A stretch of 64,000 bases of DNA from Anisus vortex (GCA_949126835.1 OX421502.1:33250727-33314726); one strand, 5' to 3'; shown: positions 42,464 to 53,715, counted from the stretch's first letter. The notes: a model not told the origin generated them from the letters alone. Translations and numbers: made by a program.

Positions 42464-44836
42464 TCATTTTTTAAAAGCAGATACTAATATTTTTGAAAAT
42501 ATGCTTAGTTTTTTAAGTTCTTTTAGAGAGCTAGAATTAAGCAGTTCCGACATTTTTTCTACATTAGGTCTGTTATAGTAATTTTTTTTTAGATACATTT
42601 TTCGTTGGGCATTGAAGTGCACACATTGAAGTAAATAGTGAAATCCATCTCCTATATCTTTTAAGCAAAGGGGACATAATCTTAAATTATAATCTATTCT
42701 GGAGTGGCGACCCAGTTCAACAGGGAAATTATTGTTACTTGTTCGTATTTTTAAAATATAGATAGCTTCTTTCAGATGTAATTTATTTAAAAAGGGTGGA
42801 ATAATTTCCCAGTCAGATTTATATTTTAGAGCGCTATATAATTTACCTTTATTGCTTTTTTGCATACTCTCATAAAGTTCTTGTTTACTTTGATCATTTA
42901 TACGTAAGTTAATTATTGATTTTGAAAGCTTAGTATCTATTATATACTGTTCTAACCAAATATATCCCAATCCTAGTTGTTCCAGTTGTAACTTTATATT
43001 GGCGGACCATTTGCATTTTTCAACCAAGTGCTCTTTAAGTAAAATGTTATAAATTATTTTAGAAATCCTGCTTTCTTTGCCGGTCGCTATTTTGATCCAG
43101 AAGTGTAACATTCTTTTTTTAATAAATGATCTTATATAAAGTTTGCCTGTTTCGCCTAAGACTACATAATTTGGTGTTTTTGTGTTCAATTTTAAAATCA
43201 TCTTAAAATATCTTAGTCTAATATTTTCTAAAATGTCACAATTTTCCATACCCCATAGTTCGCAGCCGTAGGTTAGTATAGGTAGTACTGTTTGATCAAA
43301 TAGATCAATTTGACTATCTATGGGCAAGCTTAGTGTATGGCATTTTCTGAGAAGATTGAACATAGCATTAGTACCTTTCATCTTACAATATTTCCTGTGT
43401 TCTGAGAAAGAACCGTTAGCTGAGAAGATTATTCCCAGGTATTTAAATTTAGAAACTATTTCTATAATATTATTATTTAGTACAAATTTCTGATTTCCTA
43501 CCCTACCCTTTCTACCGAATATCATTATTTTGGTCTTATCTTCATTTATGTTTAAGTGGTTCTCCTTGCAATAGTTACTGTAAATGTTTAAGTTATTCTG
43601 TAATTCTTTTGCGGTTTTAGCTAGGATTGTTGTGTCGTCAGCATATAATAATGTGAATATTTTTAGTAAATCTGCGTTGTTATCGTTGCTGATAGTTAAG
43701 CTACTTGCGCCTTTTAGTTCTAAATAAGAATCTAAGTCATTAATAAACATAGAAAATAATAGAGGGCTCAGATGTTCTCCCTCTCTTAGTCCTGCTTCGC
43801 AGTTAAATAACGGTGACAGGTTTGTATTTAATTTTACTGTCGATTTAATATCTCTATATAACCCCTGTATACATTTAAGGAAAATTCCATCTATGCCTAT
43901 ATCTAACATTTTCGCCCAGAGTAATTTTCTTTTAATAGACGGGAAAGCTCTTTTTAGATCAATGAAGGCACAGAACAGTTTGTCACCTTTATTTTTTATT
44001 AAAAAGCTCAGCGCATATAGTATAAATGATGCTTCCGTTGTAGAATAACCTTCTCTAAAACCCATTTGATTCTCGTTTAATAAGTTGTGCTCTTCAAGGA
44101 ACATCTCCATTCGTACATTAAGGATGGATGAGAATAGTTTACCTAAACATGATAATAAGGTAATTGGTCTAAAGTTTTCGGGCTTTGCCTTGCTGCCTTT
44201 ATTTTTATATATTGGACATATCATCCCTAGTGACCAGCTTTCGGGGAAAATTCCATCTTTTAGGATAACATTAAATAGTTTTACGTATGTGGGTATCATT
44301 ATAACCTTTGTGCATTTTATATATTCATTAAAAATTTTATCGTGTCCGCAGCTTTTATTATTACTTGTTTTATTGATGGCTGATAACACTTCATTATATG
44401 TTATTTCACCATTAAGTCTTGTCGTATCTAAGTTAGGTGCGGTTAAATTGGTTTTTATTGGGTTCATGCAACAGTTGTCTGTTGTTTCGTTTTGGGATTT
44501 GAAAAAATGGAACAATTCGTCAATACTAATTTCATTATAATCTTCTTTTCTGTTTTTATCCTTTAGGATACGCCAGTATTCTTTTGGATTCTTTCCTTTC
44601 AGATTTTTTATTTTATTTCTCATTTTGTTTTCATATTTATTTATAGCGGTGTTCATTTCACGCTTGTAGTTTTTACTGTGTGTTTTTAAACTTTCAAGTG
44701 AGCCTTTGGTTTTGAGGATACTATTCATTCTTCTTGCTTTAAGGTATAATCTTCGTTTTTGTCTACATATAAGTGTAAACCAGGGTTTATTTTTTTTTAA
44801 GGTTATTTTTATCATTAGGGTATCGATTTGTGCCAA
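42464..44836 (-). CDS. LINE reverse-transcriptase ORF (790 codons)
   Basis: The longest open frame in the window. It reads from a basic linker through the RT fingers/palm (FRPITLLS, AFIDLKRAF, YADD near residue 390), the thumb and a C-terminal zinc-knuckle CPLCLKDIGDGFHYLLQC (about residues 725-742). The true product probably begins further 5': the endonuclease frame 44787-45287 overlaps this one and continues into it if a single base is gained or lost in the A9 run at 44790-44798 (T on the plus strand). The start methionine here is therefore probably not the native one. RT copies RNA into DNA at a nicked target. Confidence 0.88.
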   Translation of the reverse strand: MAQIDTLMIKITLKKNKPWFTLICRQKRRLYLKARRMNSILKTKGSLESLKTHSKNYKREMNTAINKYENKMRNKIKNLKGKNPKEYWRILKDKNRKEDYNEISIDELFHFFKSQNETTDNCCMNPIKTNLTAPNLDTTRLNGEITYNEVLSAINKTSNNKSCGHDKIFNEYIKCTKVIMIPTYVKLFNVILKDGIFPESWSLGMICPIYKNKGSKAKPENFRPITLLSCLGKLFSSILNVRMEMFLEEHNLLNENQMGFREGYSTTEASFILYALSFLIKNKGDKLFCAFIDLKRAFPSIKRKLLWAKMLDIGIDGIFLKCIQGLYRDIKSTVKLNTNLSPLFNCEAGLREGEHLSPLLFSMFINDLDSYLELKGASSLTISNDNNADLLKIFTLLYADDTTILAKTAKELQNNLNIYSNYCKENHLNINEDKTKIMIFGRKGRVGNQKFVLNNNIIEIVSKFKYLGIIFSANGSFSEHRKYCKMKGTNAMFNLLRKCHTLSLPIDSQIDLFDQTVLPILTYGCELWGMENCDILENIRLRYFKMILKLNTKTPNYVVLGETGKLYIRSFIKKRMLHFWIKIATGKESRISKIIYNILLKEHLVEKCKWSANIKLQLEQLGLGYIWLEQYIIDTKLSKSIINLRINDQSKQELYESMQKSNKGKLYSALKYKSDWEIIPPFLNKLHLKEAIYILKIRTSNNNFPVELGRHSRIDYNLRLCPLCLKDIGDGFHYLLQCVHFNAQRKMYLKKNYYNRPNVEKMSELLNSSSLKELKKLSIFSKILVSAFKK

Positions 44837-45353
44837 ATATTTCAGTTGCAGATTGTATTAATATTTTATTTATTTCCTCTACTATGTTATTTATTTCTTG
44901 TTTTTTGTTTTCAGGGGAGTTACAAAGGTCACTTCTTTCTAGTAATTCGTCTAGTTTCAGATTTATGCTGTTTTTGTTTTGTTTTTCTACCATTTCAAAA
45001 TAGTTCTTAGATTTAGTTTGCACCCACGGTTTAATTATCTCTACCACTGGTGTATCATTTAGTTGTCTACTCGCATTTCCAGGTTTATTTGCTCCACCAA
45101 TCTCAATCTCATATTCACATGATATTAAACAATGGATATCTGAGAATAGGTGATCAAAGTCGTGGATTATTAGATTCCTAATTTTGTGAAAGAGGTCATT
45201 GTCTGCTAGTACGTAATCGATTACTGTGCTAAATGTAGTCGTAGGTTTATGTGACAGTAACCCCTTCCTTCCATTCATTATTAACATGTTTGTGTTTTTA
45301 CATGTTTCGATTAGTTTGCGGCCCCAGTTATTCGGTATTGTCGTATCTACGTT
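44787..45353 (-). pseudogene. LINE endonuclease C-terminal part, frame-shifted from RT
   Basis: It reads DTTIPNNWGRKLIETC, NMLIMNGRKGLLSHKPTTTF, IDYVLADNDLFHKIR, DHLFSDIHCLI and a linker to ATEIFGTNRYPNDKNNLKKK. The SD-x-H of the APE fold is present as SDIH. The N-terminal catalytic half is absent upstream of about 45440, and frames change near 45355, so this copy could not make a working endonuclease. Confidence 0.75.
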
Positions 45354-46156
45354 TATACGTTTGAGTTTAACCGTTTAACCGACTTGGTTACTCTCTTAAT
45401 GTCCACAAATCTACATTGTCTTGATTTGTCTAATTTAGCAGTCCATACGTAGTGATTAAATATATAAATATATTGATCGATATTATGTATTCTGTAGGTA
45501 GATTTTGTGTACCACTTTGACTGTCTGGGTTGACTCATTCAACGCCATACGCACATATTCACACACGAACACACACACATACACGAGCTGAGCAACCCTC
45601 AGGATGAATGGTCACGTGACCCAGTTCCATTCCACTCGTGGGCTTAAACATAAAATAGCGCCGCCTGGACATCTTCCTATCTTGTTTCTACCCATATGTT
45701 TAAAAAACAAAAAAACAAACAAACGTGACCTGCTTCTATATTGATTGTAGCCAATCCCCTCCTCCCTCCCCCTCAACATATTGTAGTGCCGTAAGGCAAG
45801 GGATCGATTTAGTAAAGGGGGAAGTTGTGTTCTGGGTATGGGGGGAGGGGAGAGTGTTGTGGGCTGGGAGGATGCATTAAGGCCTCGTAAAGAGCTGGCC
45901 ATTTGAAGACATTGCCCATGTCGTGGGATCCCCGACCCTGTGTGCCCCCCTCCCCCACATTGCTCTATTCCCGCCCACTGCGGCATCAAAGAATCGATAC
46001 CGTTATTTACATACCCGGGCCCCATTGTGTGTTTCGGTGAATTATTTAAAAATAAGAACAATGGTGTTCTTAACACACACACACACACACAGAGTCTTGT
46101 GCTCGTTCACCACTGTGTGTATGGGCTGCTTCAGTTGAAAGGAATAACTCAGCTAC

Positions 46157-46272
46157 CCAGCGGGTCCACCACGTCGTATCGACGAAGGGAAAAAAAAACA
46201 CGTAGAAACCACGAAAACACGTGAAAGCCACGTTTTTTTCCCCACCTCGATACGAAGTGGTGTGCCCGCTGG
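46157..46272. mobile_element. 116-bp MITE-like palindrome with about 25-bp inverted repeats
   Basis: The left arm CCAGCGGGTCCACCACGTCG continues TATCGA; the right arm (reverse complement) reads CCAGCGGGCACACCACTTCG then TATCG. Twenty-two of about 25 positions agree. The interior is CACG-rich (ACACGTAGAAACCACG, ACACGTGAAAGCCACG). No target duplication was found, so the superfamily is open. Confidence 0.65.
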
Positions 46273-46319
46273 AAGGTCATTTGGTGAAGTATTTTAACCA
46301 ATTGAATTACTATGTACAC

Positions 46320-46885
46320 GTTGACCGAAAACGAAAACACACCGAACTTTATAAATTGACTTTCGGCGAAACCGAAGCCAAGACCGAAATCTCCACTGTA
46401 CCTTCGGCCGAAAACGAAAGATAAACAGAAATTGCCAAACAGAAGATTTTAAAAGACTGCACATTTGTGTGTATTATTTACTAGTTTATGGGTAGGCCCT
46501 ACTCTATTTAAGTAAACCATAGAACATGTAATATACAGTTGTATTTTGGCCACTACGTGTATTATAAAAATATAAATTATATATCATTTTATTCAAAATT
46601 GAATACTATTAAAGATTGAATAACCTTAAAGGCAATATAAACTTTCTATAAGACTTTTTTAAATCTAGATATTATGACATGATTTTTTAATAAAATTAGA
46701 CAACACAAACATTACAAATGCAAGATATTTGGCGGATGACCGAAAGTCAATACGAGTTTCGGCCTTAACCGAAAGCATACCGAATGCTAACATTTTGGCT
46801 TCGGCCGAAACCAAAACTACACAGAAAGAGACAATTCGCATACTTTCAGTGCCGAAACCGAATCCTAATTTCGGTCGGCCTCTAG
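46320..46885. mobile_element. Element with CCGAAAAC/TTCGGCCGAAA subterminal repeats
   Basis: Two clusters of ACCGAAA, CCGAAGCC and TTCGGCCGAAA words (46321-46425 and 46735-46880) flank an AT-rich core, with GACCGAAAAC on the left and the inverted TTTCGGTC on the right. Clustered short subterminal repeats in opposite orientation at two ends are typical of DNA transposons. Exact ends and duplication are not resolved. Confidence 0.4.
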
Positions 46886-47030
46886 CCGACACCCACACAC
46901 TTTCAACACCCACACACTGCCGACACATACACTTTCGACACACACACACTGCCAACACACACACTCACTTTCGACACACACACACACTGCCGACACACAC
47001 ACACGCCAACATACACTAGGATACATACAC
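46886..47030. repeat. CA-rich microsatellite with CTGCCGACACACAC/CTTTCGACACACAC units
   Basis: Alternating ACACACACTGCCGACAC and CACTTTCGACACAC words form an imperfect tandem repeat of about 145 bp. Confidence 0.75.
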
Positions 47031-47110
47031 AAAGCACACTAGGTTCAGGATACTTCCTTGTATTTCTATAGGCCTAATCCTATGTCTGCCATGCTTGGTA
47101 CAGTGTAGAG

Positions 47111-47864
47111 CAGGGGTCGGCAACCTTTTGTTAACAGTGTGCCAAACTAGGATTCCTAAATCATTCAGCGTGCCAATAACAGCCTAAAAGTCAACCTGCT
47201 CTTTTATACTTTTTTTATAAATTATTTTGATAGGACATTAACTCCGTAGCAAGACCAATATTTTTTTTTACTAAACTTTCCCATTTAAGGTAATTATTGT
47301 CTAAACATTAGATATATCATTTGTTTGTCAACAAGCTGAAGATCTACCACCTTGCAAATGTTTATTATATTTCCATCTCAGTTGAACTGAGAATTCTTTT
47401 AATGTGTTTGACACTTTTTACTAGAGTATTGCGCATCGTCGTTAAGCGGAATAGATACGTAGTAATCATACAAACTGGGTAGTTAATGTAATGCTTCAAA
47501 ATATACATATATAAATTCTTTAGTCATAAAATATTTTTTAAATGTTCAAAATCTTTTTACAGTTTGATCATTTCAAAGTTATAAATTAGAAGCCATTTAT
47601 TCTTTTATAAAAGAAAAAAAAATACAAATTAGAAAAATTAGCTCAAATAGAACTGGTTAATTATCTCCCTTTTATTAGAAAACGTTTCCACATTTGATTC
47701 AATAATATTGATGCCAAACAAGTTATGTTTTGTATAACAAATATTACTGACGAATTATTATTTCTTTATATCAATAAAAAAATATCTTGGAGGTCTCTCG
47801 CGTGCCATTGAAAATCGCTCTGTGTGCCAAGTTTGGCACGCGTGCCTTAGGTTGCCGATCCCTG
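47111..47864. mobile_element. hAT-like MITE family A, 754-bp copy with perfect 8-bp TSD
   Basis: The ends are CAGGGGTCGGCAACCT (left) and AGGTTGCCGATCCCTG (right), inverted repeats with one mismatch in 16. Flanks GTGTAGAG (47103-47110) and GTGTAGAG (47865-47872) are identical, the 8-bp target duplication of hAT transposons. It contains the family's TTGGCACGCGTGCC palindrome near the right end. The interior is AT-rich without a transposase, so it is nonautonomous. The longest family member in the window. Confidence 0.92.
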
Positions 47865-47872
47865 GTGTAGAG

Positions 47873-50627
47873 TAAATGTCTCATCATTGGGTCATTGTTA
47901 AAGTTTCTTTCACTTCATTGGGTTTAATTACCTCCTCTTGTCCCCCCATTCTTCCCGTGATTCTTCCGATGCACGAATTATCTCCCCTTTCTTCTCCCTG
48001 GGTCAGTTTTTCTAAAAGAAGAAGGGGGTGCAGACAGAATTACCAATTTGGCTCTTTAAATGGCAGGGATCCACCTTTTATCCAGGGGTGTTTGTGTACG
48101 TCCTTCACTTCTGCCGTAACGATTTTCAATTTCTTCGGTGATATTGCTATATGGCGTTATCTACGGAATTCGTGTGATAACCATGCGATAAGCGGTGATA
48201 ATTTAAGGTATCGGCCAAATCTGATGTTTCGGACAAGATCTAGAATAGGCCAAAGATTTACTGATATACTTTCTCGGCACAATTATTATAACCACATTAT
48301 TTGTTTAAAAGATAGACAAGAGTGCCGTGATTGAAATTGGAGTATTTCAAAAACTGTTATTAAACGATTGATTGCTCACCGTTTTGAAATATTAAAAGAG
48401 TTTTAGATTGGTTGAGCTACGTTTAAACTTGTCCATCTGTTGAACGAAGTGTTTAACTGTCACTCAGATGACTCATTTGGTTGAGTTGATGAATTGAAAT
48501 CGGTTTCGGCCGAAGTGTTGAATTGCCACTGGTTGGGTTGGAAAAAAAAATTGCGCCATTCGTGTAATTCTCATTCATCCGCTCTATCCTTGCCTCGGGA
48601 TAGCACTCCAGTCTTTGACTCGTGGTCATTTCACCGACTCTTTACGTCGCCGGCAAGTGACACTCGCGAGCCAACTAACACGATGGCAATGCTTGGCAGG
48701 ACATGACGTGTCCTCTGAAGTCATTGGCACAAAGTTGACACAATGTTTGGAAATGAGCGTTTTTTTTTTCTTGCGCTTGTCACTTATTGACAATATGCTT
48801 TGCCTTTGAGTACGGAAACTGAGACAAGGGCTTTCAGAATGATCAATTAATTTGTTTGTTTTGAAACTTTTCCAAAGTGATTGTGAAATGAAAATCAAGC
48901 ACGCCATTCTCCGGGCATGATTTGTGTGGGGGAGTATAATAAGCGGTTCTTATGTTGTAAAAATATAGTCATCTGTGCAAACGTTCTTCCCGGCGGGAGG
49001 GATGTCGGTCGATATAACCACTAGCTCCATGTCTCCAGCATAAATGCAAGTTGTTGTTATTTTTTGTTGTCTACATTCTATTGCTTTGCCAATACATAAG
49101 CATGCACTTCCAGGAAGAACGATATAGAATTGGCGAATGTTATTAGGTCGTCCGCAGAAGACGTCGGGCACAAAAAAATAAGATGTGGTGTGTGTCCACG
49201 AGCTTGAAACAGATGTCCCGAAGGAAGGGTAGGGACGAGGTTAAAAATAAAAATGGCCGTCTCTCAAACAATATTTTAAAGGTTTCTGAATGATTGATAC
49301 ACTATTTTCTGTGTTTTACAACACTAACTCACGAAATATTTTTTTTAAATATAGGACTTTCATATAAGGCGGTGCTGTGTAAAAAGCTAAAATTTAACGG
49401 CTCGTATTTTTCTTGACATTCGCGCTAGAAGTTTCGTGACGTCACGGCACTTAACACGTTTTTTGGCCTAAGGCTTTATCAGACAGTGTACTCAATGGAC
49501 TTTAGTGAGAAATTGTAGACTAGGGGGAACCTTTTGTTTTCGTTCTAATCTGCAAAAGTGGCGCAAATGTCCTATATCTATATTCAATGTACTTTTGGAG
49601 TTGCGTGTCCAACTGAACCATTTTTTTCCTTCGACCTGGAATAACTTACTTTTAAATTCGCTGGTTTTCCTAAATGATAGTCTTTGATGGGCATAGACTA
49701 CACTTTTGTCATTTCACGATCGTCATATCGACTTTTAGTTCTTTGTTTAAACTTTCCAGCGTAGATGTTGGTCTGTTCACGCTTGATGACATGAACCAAC
49801 AACAGAGATCGATGCCAACTCAGAAGTATTCGCTTCGATGGCATCCCGGTCTCGGTGTTTATCAGCGCGTATTGTTGTTTCCCATGTTTCAATATCATCT
49901 TTCCCTGCCACGGTTATTAGACAAAGTACCCCGTGATTATGTCGTGGAAGCGAGCGCGGGCAGATGAAGTTGGTGTACGATGGCGTTTCAGTTTAAATGC
50001 TATATTATATGTTGTTTATATTGTCATGACTGTCGATGACATTTAGCTGTGTGTGCATGGCCGAGCTTGCTTGTATGTGGGCGGGATGTGGAGAGACTCA
50101 CGAAGCCCGTATTAATGTCATTTTTTAAAGCTTTTCGAAACCGGCTGAATTTACCGGAAACAGGTCTTGTGTGATGGCTCTTTTCAAAAACTGTTTCTAG
50201 ACTCGGTTCTAAAGAAAATTTGGAAATTTGAAATCAATAAATATTAAATCCATTTCGAAAGTAAGCAAGTATACAATTTAATATACTGGTAGACACATTT
50301 TTATTATGTAGGACTAATTGGCTTAATTCTCTTCGGTCTTCTCAAAGTACAATCATTAAGAAATCCGGAAATTCTGTCCGCGCTTAGCATGGTTATGGCT
50401 AAATTAAAATAAATGTACAATCTATCATTTAAACCCTATTTTTCCTTGTGTGGCCAATTAGCTTGATATTTTAAACTAGACACAGATATAAGTATTCGAC
50501 ACCGTTTGTACAGAAAAAAAGTAAGAACATTGTTTGAACATTTAGTTTTTGAAGTTCACGTATTTGTCTTTTTCACATTTTATAGCAAATCCAAAACGTT
50601 TTTTTATAAACGTTTACATTTTATGAT
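47873..50627. other. No recognisable gene; perfect CRE at 49437
   Basis: Mixed-composition spacer. A 152-codon frame (47876-48334) starts at the MITE edge and has no recognisable motif. TGACGTCA occurs within GTGACGTCAC at 49436-49445, next to CGCGCTAGAAG. A second 97-codon frame (49674-49967) also lacks support. Confidence 0.4.
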
Positions 50628-50696
50628 AATGTTCAACTTGTTCTAAACATAATGTTCAACTTGTTATAAACATAATGTTCAACTTGTTATAAACAC
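50628..50696. repeat. Three 23-bp tandem repeats
   Basis: AATGTTCAACTTGTTATAAA-type units start at 50628, 50651 and 50674; the first carries TTCTAAAC in place of TTATAAAC. Confidence 0.88.
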
Positions 50697-51019
50697 ATTG
50701 TCATTTTAAGCTGAAACGCTATTATGTGTTCTTTTCTTGTATTTGTTTTAAAAGTTTTCTGAAGAATCTCATAAATGGAAAACTGTTTTTGGGTCCTCTT
50801 TACAAGTCCGTAATACCCGGTTATCTGGGGTCCCTGGTTCTTCAAACCTTAAATGCCAATATTGTCATTATATACATAGATTATTTTAACCAGTTTAAGA
50901 AGTTTTTACCCACACAATGACTTTTAAAGCTTTTACATCCACGCTACCCGCTAGTTTTAGTAAATGAAATGAAATCCGTAAATAAAATTGTGTTACGTTT
51001 ATCAAGTAAAAAAAAAACA

Positions 51020-51105
51020 CTACCCCTGGGGATGCGGCCCTCGGGTTAACTTACAAGTTCTCATCTGGCCCTCAGCGCTATTTAAGTTTGAGATCCTTGT
51101 TTTAG
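51020..51105. mobile_element. Possible hAT-like fragment (GCGGCCCTCGGG / AGTTTGAGATCCTTG)
   Basis: GGATGCGGCCCTCGGGTTAA, CATCTGGCCCTCAGCG and the end AGTTTGAGATCCTTG resemble the right half of hAT MITEs whose ends read CAAGGATCTCAAACT. The left end is missing, so this is tentative. Confidence 0.35.
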
Positions 51106-52413
51106 ACATTTTGGATTTGTCCCTTATGCCACTTTAGAGTCTAGACCCAGTCCTATCCTAAATCCTAATGTTCTTTTTGTTTATATTGCATATTGCAGAA
51201 TATTGCTGTTAAGTTTTTCTCTGTTGTCCCCATGGCACTTCAGACACAGTATAATGCTCTTTTTGTTTTAAATGTCAATACATTTATAAACAAGGTTTTT
51301 ACTACGTTGGAAACGGAAGGCGTGTGCATTATGCAGACAGTTGAAATGATCAGAAACATAATTATATTGGGAGAACCTTGTTTGGATTTCTGTTTTACAT
51401 TCGGATTGTTGAAGCTTTGAAGTGAAGCTTAGTGGCGGAAGAGCCTACTGGGCGGTATTGTTACATGGAAACAAGTTGAAGTAGAACATACAACATAGTG
51501 TTGTTGTTTTGTTGTCGGTACTACTGTATGGCTTTATGGATGGCTAGTTGGGAATGGGGAGTAAACATTTAAATACAACAACATTGTTCCAACCGTTATT
51601 CTGCATTGTTTATTCCTAAAAGACCGTGTTGAAACATTCCAAAGGTATGGGAGAACAAGCATTTCAAAAAAAGGTTGATGAATAGAAATGTTACGTACAA
51701 TGAGATATTTCGAATTTTAAATGTAACTAAATAGAAAAGTTACATTACATTACATCAGATGTTTCGAAATATAACTTAATAAAAAAAAAAATAACAACCA
51801 TACTGTTTGAAACATAACTCAATAGGTGTGTTACATTTTAAAATGTGTTAGTGTGTGTGTCGTGCTTGCATCGATGAGTTGGGTTTATTTAAATCATCAT
51901 TCGTGCTTTATATTGTCATTCGATTACCTGGTGAGTTTAAAAATGTACATCAGTGAGTGTTTTGTAAGTAGATTTTCAACATGAAATACCACTTATAGTA
52001 TAATAGTTTATTGATGTATTTTTTTTATATACAATATAGAATTATATGGAATTACCATAATATTCGAACTGTTTCTTGGAAACATTACTCTATAGTGGCA
52101 CTAGTACAGTTCTGCACAATCTCCTTAAGACATTGGGATGAAGATGTTTATTTTGAAGTCTGATGTATGCTGTGTGTGTGCGTCCCTATGTGTGCCGTGT
52201 TTGTGTCCGTATATGTGTCTGTGTGTGTCCGTATTAGTGCCTTGCGTCGGGCAAGTGTTTGTGTGTCCGTAATTGTGTCTTGTTTGTCCCTATTTCTGCC
52301 GTATGGTGGAGTGTGTTTGTTGTTCGTCCCTCATTTCAGAGGATGACCACGTCTACCTGTCGCTTTGTGGCCTCTTTGGTGGCCTATCAGTCCTATGCGG
52401 GCCCTGAAGGATA
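51106..52413. other. No recognisable gene
   Basis: AT-rich spacer, then GTGTGTCCGTAT-type simple sequence (52160-52320) leading to the minisatellite. A short higher-G+C patch (52330-52405, around GACCACGTCTACCTGTCGC) stands out but matches nothing I know. Confidence 0.45.
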
Positions 52414-53715
52414 ATGGAATGTTGGAATGTATGTCTGTAATTGTGCCTTGTTTGTCCCTATTTCAGCCGTATGTTGGAATGTATGTCTGTAATTGTGCCT
52501 TGTTTGTCCCTATTTCTGCCGTATGTTGGAATGTATGTCTGTAATTGTGCCTTGTTTGTCCCTATTTCAGCCGTATGTTGGAATGTATGTCTGTAATTGT
52601 GCCTTGTTTGTCCCTATTTCAGCTGTATGTTGGAATGTATGTCTGTAATTGTGCCTTGATTGTCCCTATTTCAGCCGTATGTTGGAATGTATGTCTGTGA
52701 TTGTGCCTTGTTTGTCCCTATTTCTGCCGTATGTTGGAATGTATGTCTGTAATTGTGCCTTGTTTGTCCCTATTTCTGCCGTATGTTGGAATGTATGTCT
52801 GTGATTGTGCCTTGTTTGTCCCTATTTCTGCCGTATGTTGGAATGTATGTCTGTAATTGTGCCTTGTTTGTCCCTATTTCAGCCGTATGTTGGAATGTAT
52901 GTCTGTAATTGTGCCTTGTTTGTCCCTATTTCAGCCGTATGTTGGAATGTATGTCTGTGATTGTGCCTTGTTTGTCCCTATTTCTGCCGTATGTTGGAAT
53001 GTATGTCTGTAATTGTGCCTTGTTTGTCCCTATTTCTGCCGTATGTTGGAATGTATGTCTGTAATTGTGCCTTGTTTGTCCCTATTTCTGCCGTATGTTG
53101 GAATGTATGTCTGTAATTGTGCCTTGTTTGTCCCTATTTCTGCCGTATGTTGGAATGTTTGCCTGTAATTGTGCCTTGTTTGTCCCTATTTCTGCCGCAT
53201 GTTGAAATGTATGTCTGTGATTGTGCCTTGTTTGTCCCTATTTCTGCCGTATGTTGGAATGTATGTCTGTAATTGTGCCTTGTTTGTCCCTATTTCTGCC
53301 GTATGTTGGAATGTATGTCTGTAATTGTGCCTTGTTTGTCCCTATTTCAGCCGTATGTTGGAATGTATGTCTGTAATTGTGCCTTGTTTGTCCCTATTTC
53401 AGCCGTATGTTGGAATGTATGTCTGTGATTGTGCCTTGTTTATCCCTATTTCTGCCGTATGTTGGAATGTATGTCTGTAATTGTGCCTTGTTTGTCCCTA
53501 TTTCTGCCGTATGTTGGAATGTATGCCTGTGATTGTGCCTTGTTTGTCCCTATTTCTGCCGTATGTTGGAATGTATGTCTGTAATTGTGCCTTGTTTGTC
53601 CCTATTTCAGCCGTATGTTGGAATGTATGTCTGTAATTGTGCCTTGTTTGTCCCTATTTCTGCCGTATGTTGGAATGTATGTCTGTGATTGTGCCTTGTT
53701 TGTCCCTATTTCTGC
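52414..53715. repeat. Minisatellite, about 25 copies of a 52-bp unit with ordered variants
   Basis: The unit carries TTGGAATGTATGTCTGTAAT, TGTGCCTTGTTTGTCCC and TATTTCTGCCGTATG. Two linked variable sites sort units into three types: TTTCAG with GTAATT, TTTCTG with GTAATT, and TTTCTG with GTGATT. All GTGATT units I read carry TTTCTG. Because 52 is not a multiple of three, frames rotate each unit. The apparent 146-codon frame near its end is repeat sequence. Confidence 0.95.

Larger units (their letters stand above)
41984..45440 (-). mobile_element. APE-type LINE, 5'-truncated, nearly intact RT ORF
   Basis: Minus-strand non-LTR retrotransposon. The 5' side retains only the C-terminal part of the endonuclease (CRFVDIKRVTKSV, WGRKLIETCKNTNMLIMNGR, STVIDYVLADNDLF, FSDIHCLI). 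Then comes a full reverse transcriptase with conserved blocks FRPITLLSCLGKLF, NENQMGFREGYST, AFIDLKRAFPS, LREGEHLSPLLFS, LLYADDTTIL and KFKYLGIIFS, and a C-terminal CPLC...FHYLLQC knuckle. The 3' UTR has AATAAA (minus strand, about 42008-42013) and ends in ATTGTTC-type 7-bp repeats (41984-42008). The catalytic YADD is present. The clade is not assigned. Confidence 0.9.

Noticed and set aside
45612..46088. 158-codon minus-strand frame
   Set aside because: It starts in a CA repeat and has no motif, splice context or codon bias; low-complexity Gly/Pro segments come from G/C runs.
47876..48334. 152-codon frame next to the hAT MITE
   Set aside because: It begins at the element edge; no recognisable domain or supporting signal was found.
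52414..53715. CRISPR-like array
   Set aside because: Units are contiguous without unique spacers and the context is an animal genome; it is a minisatellite.
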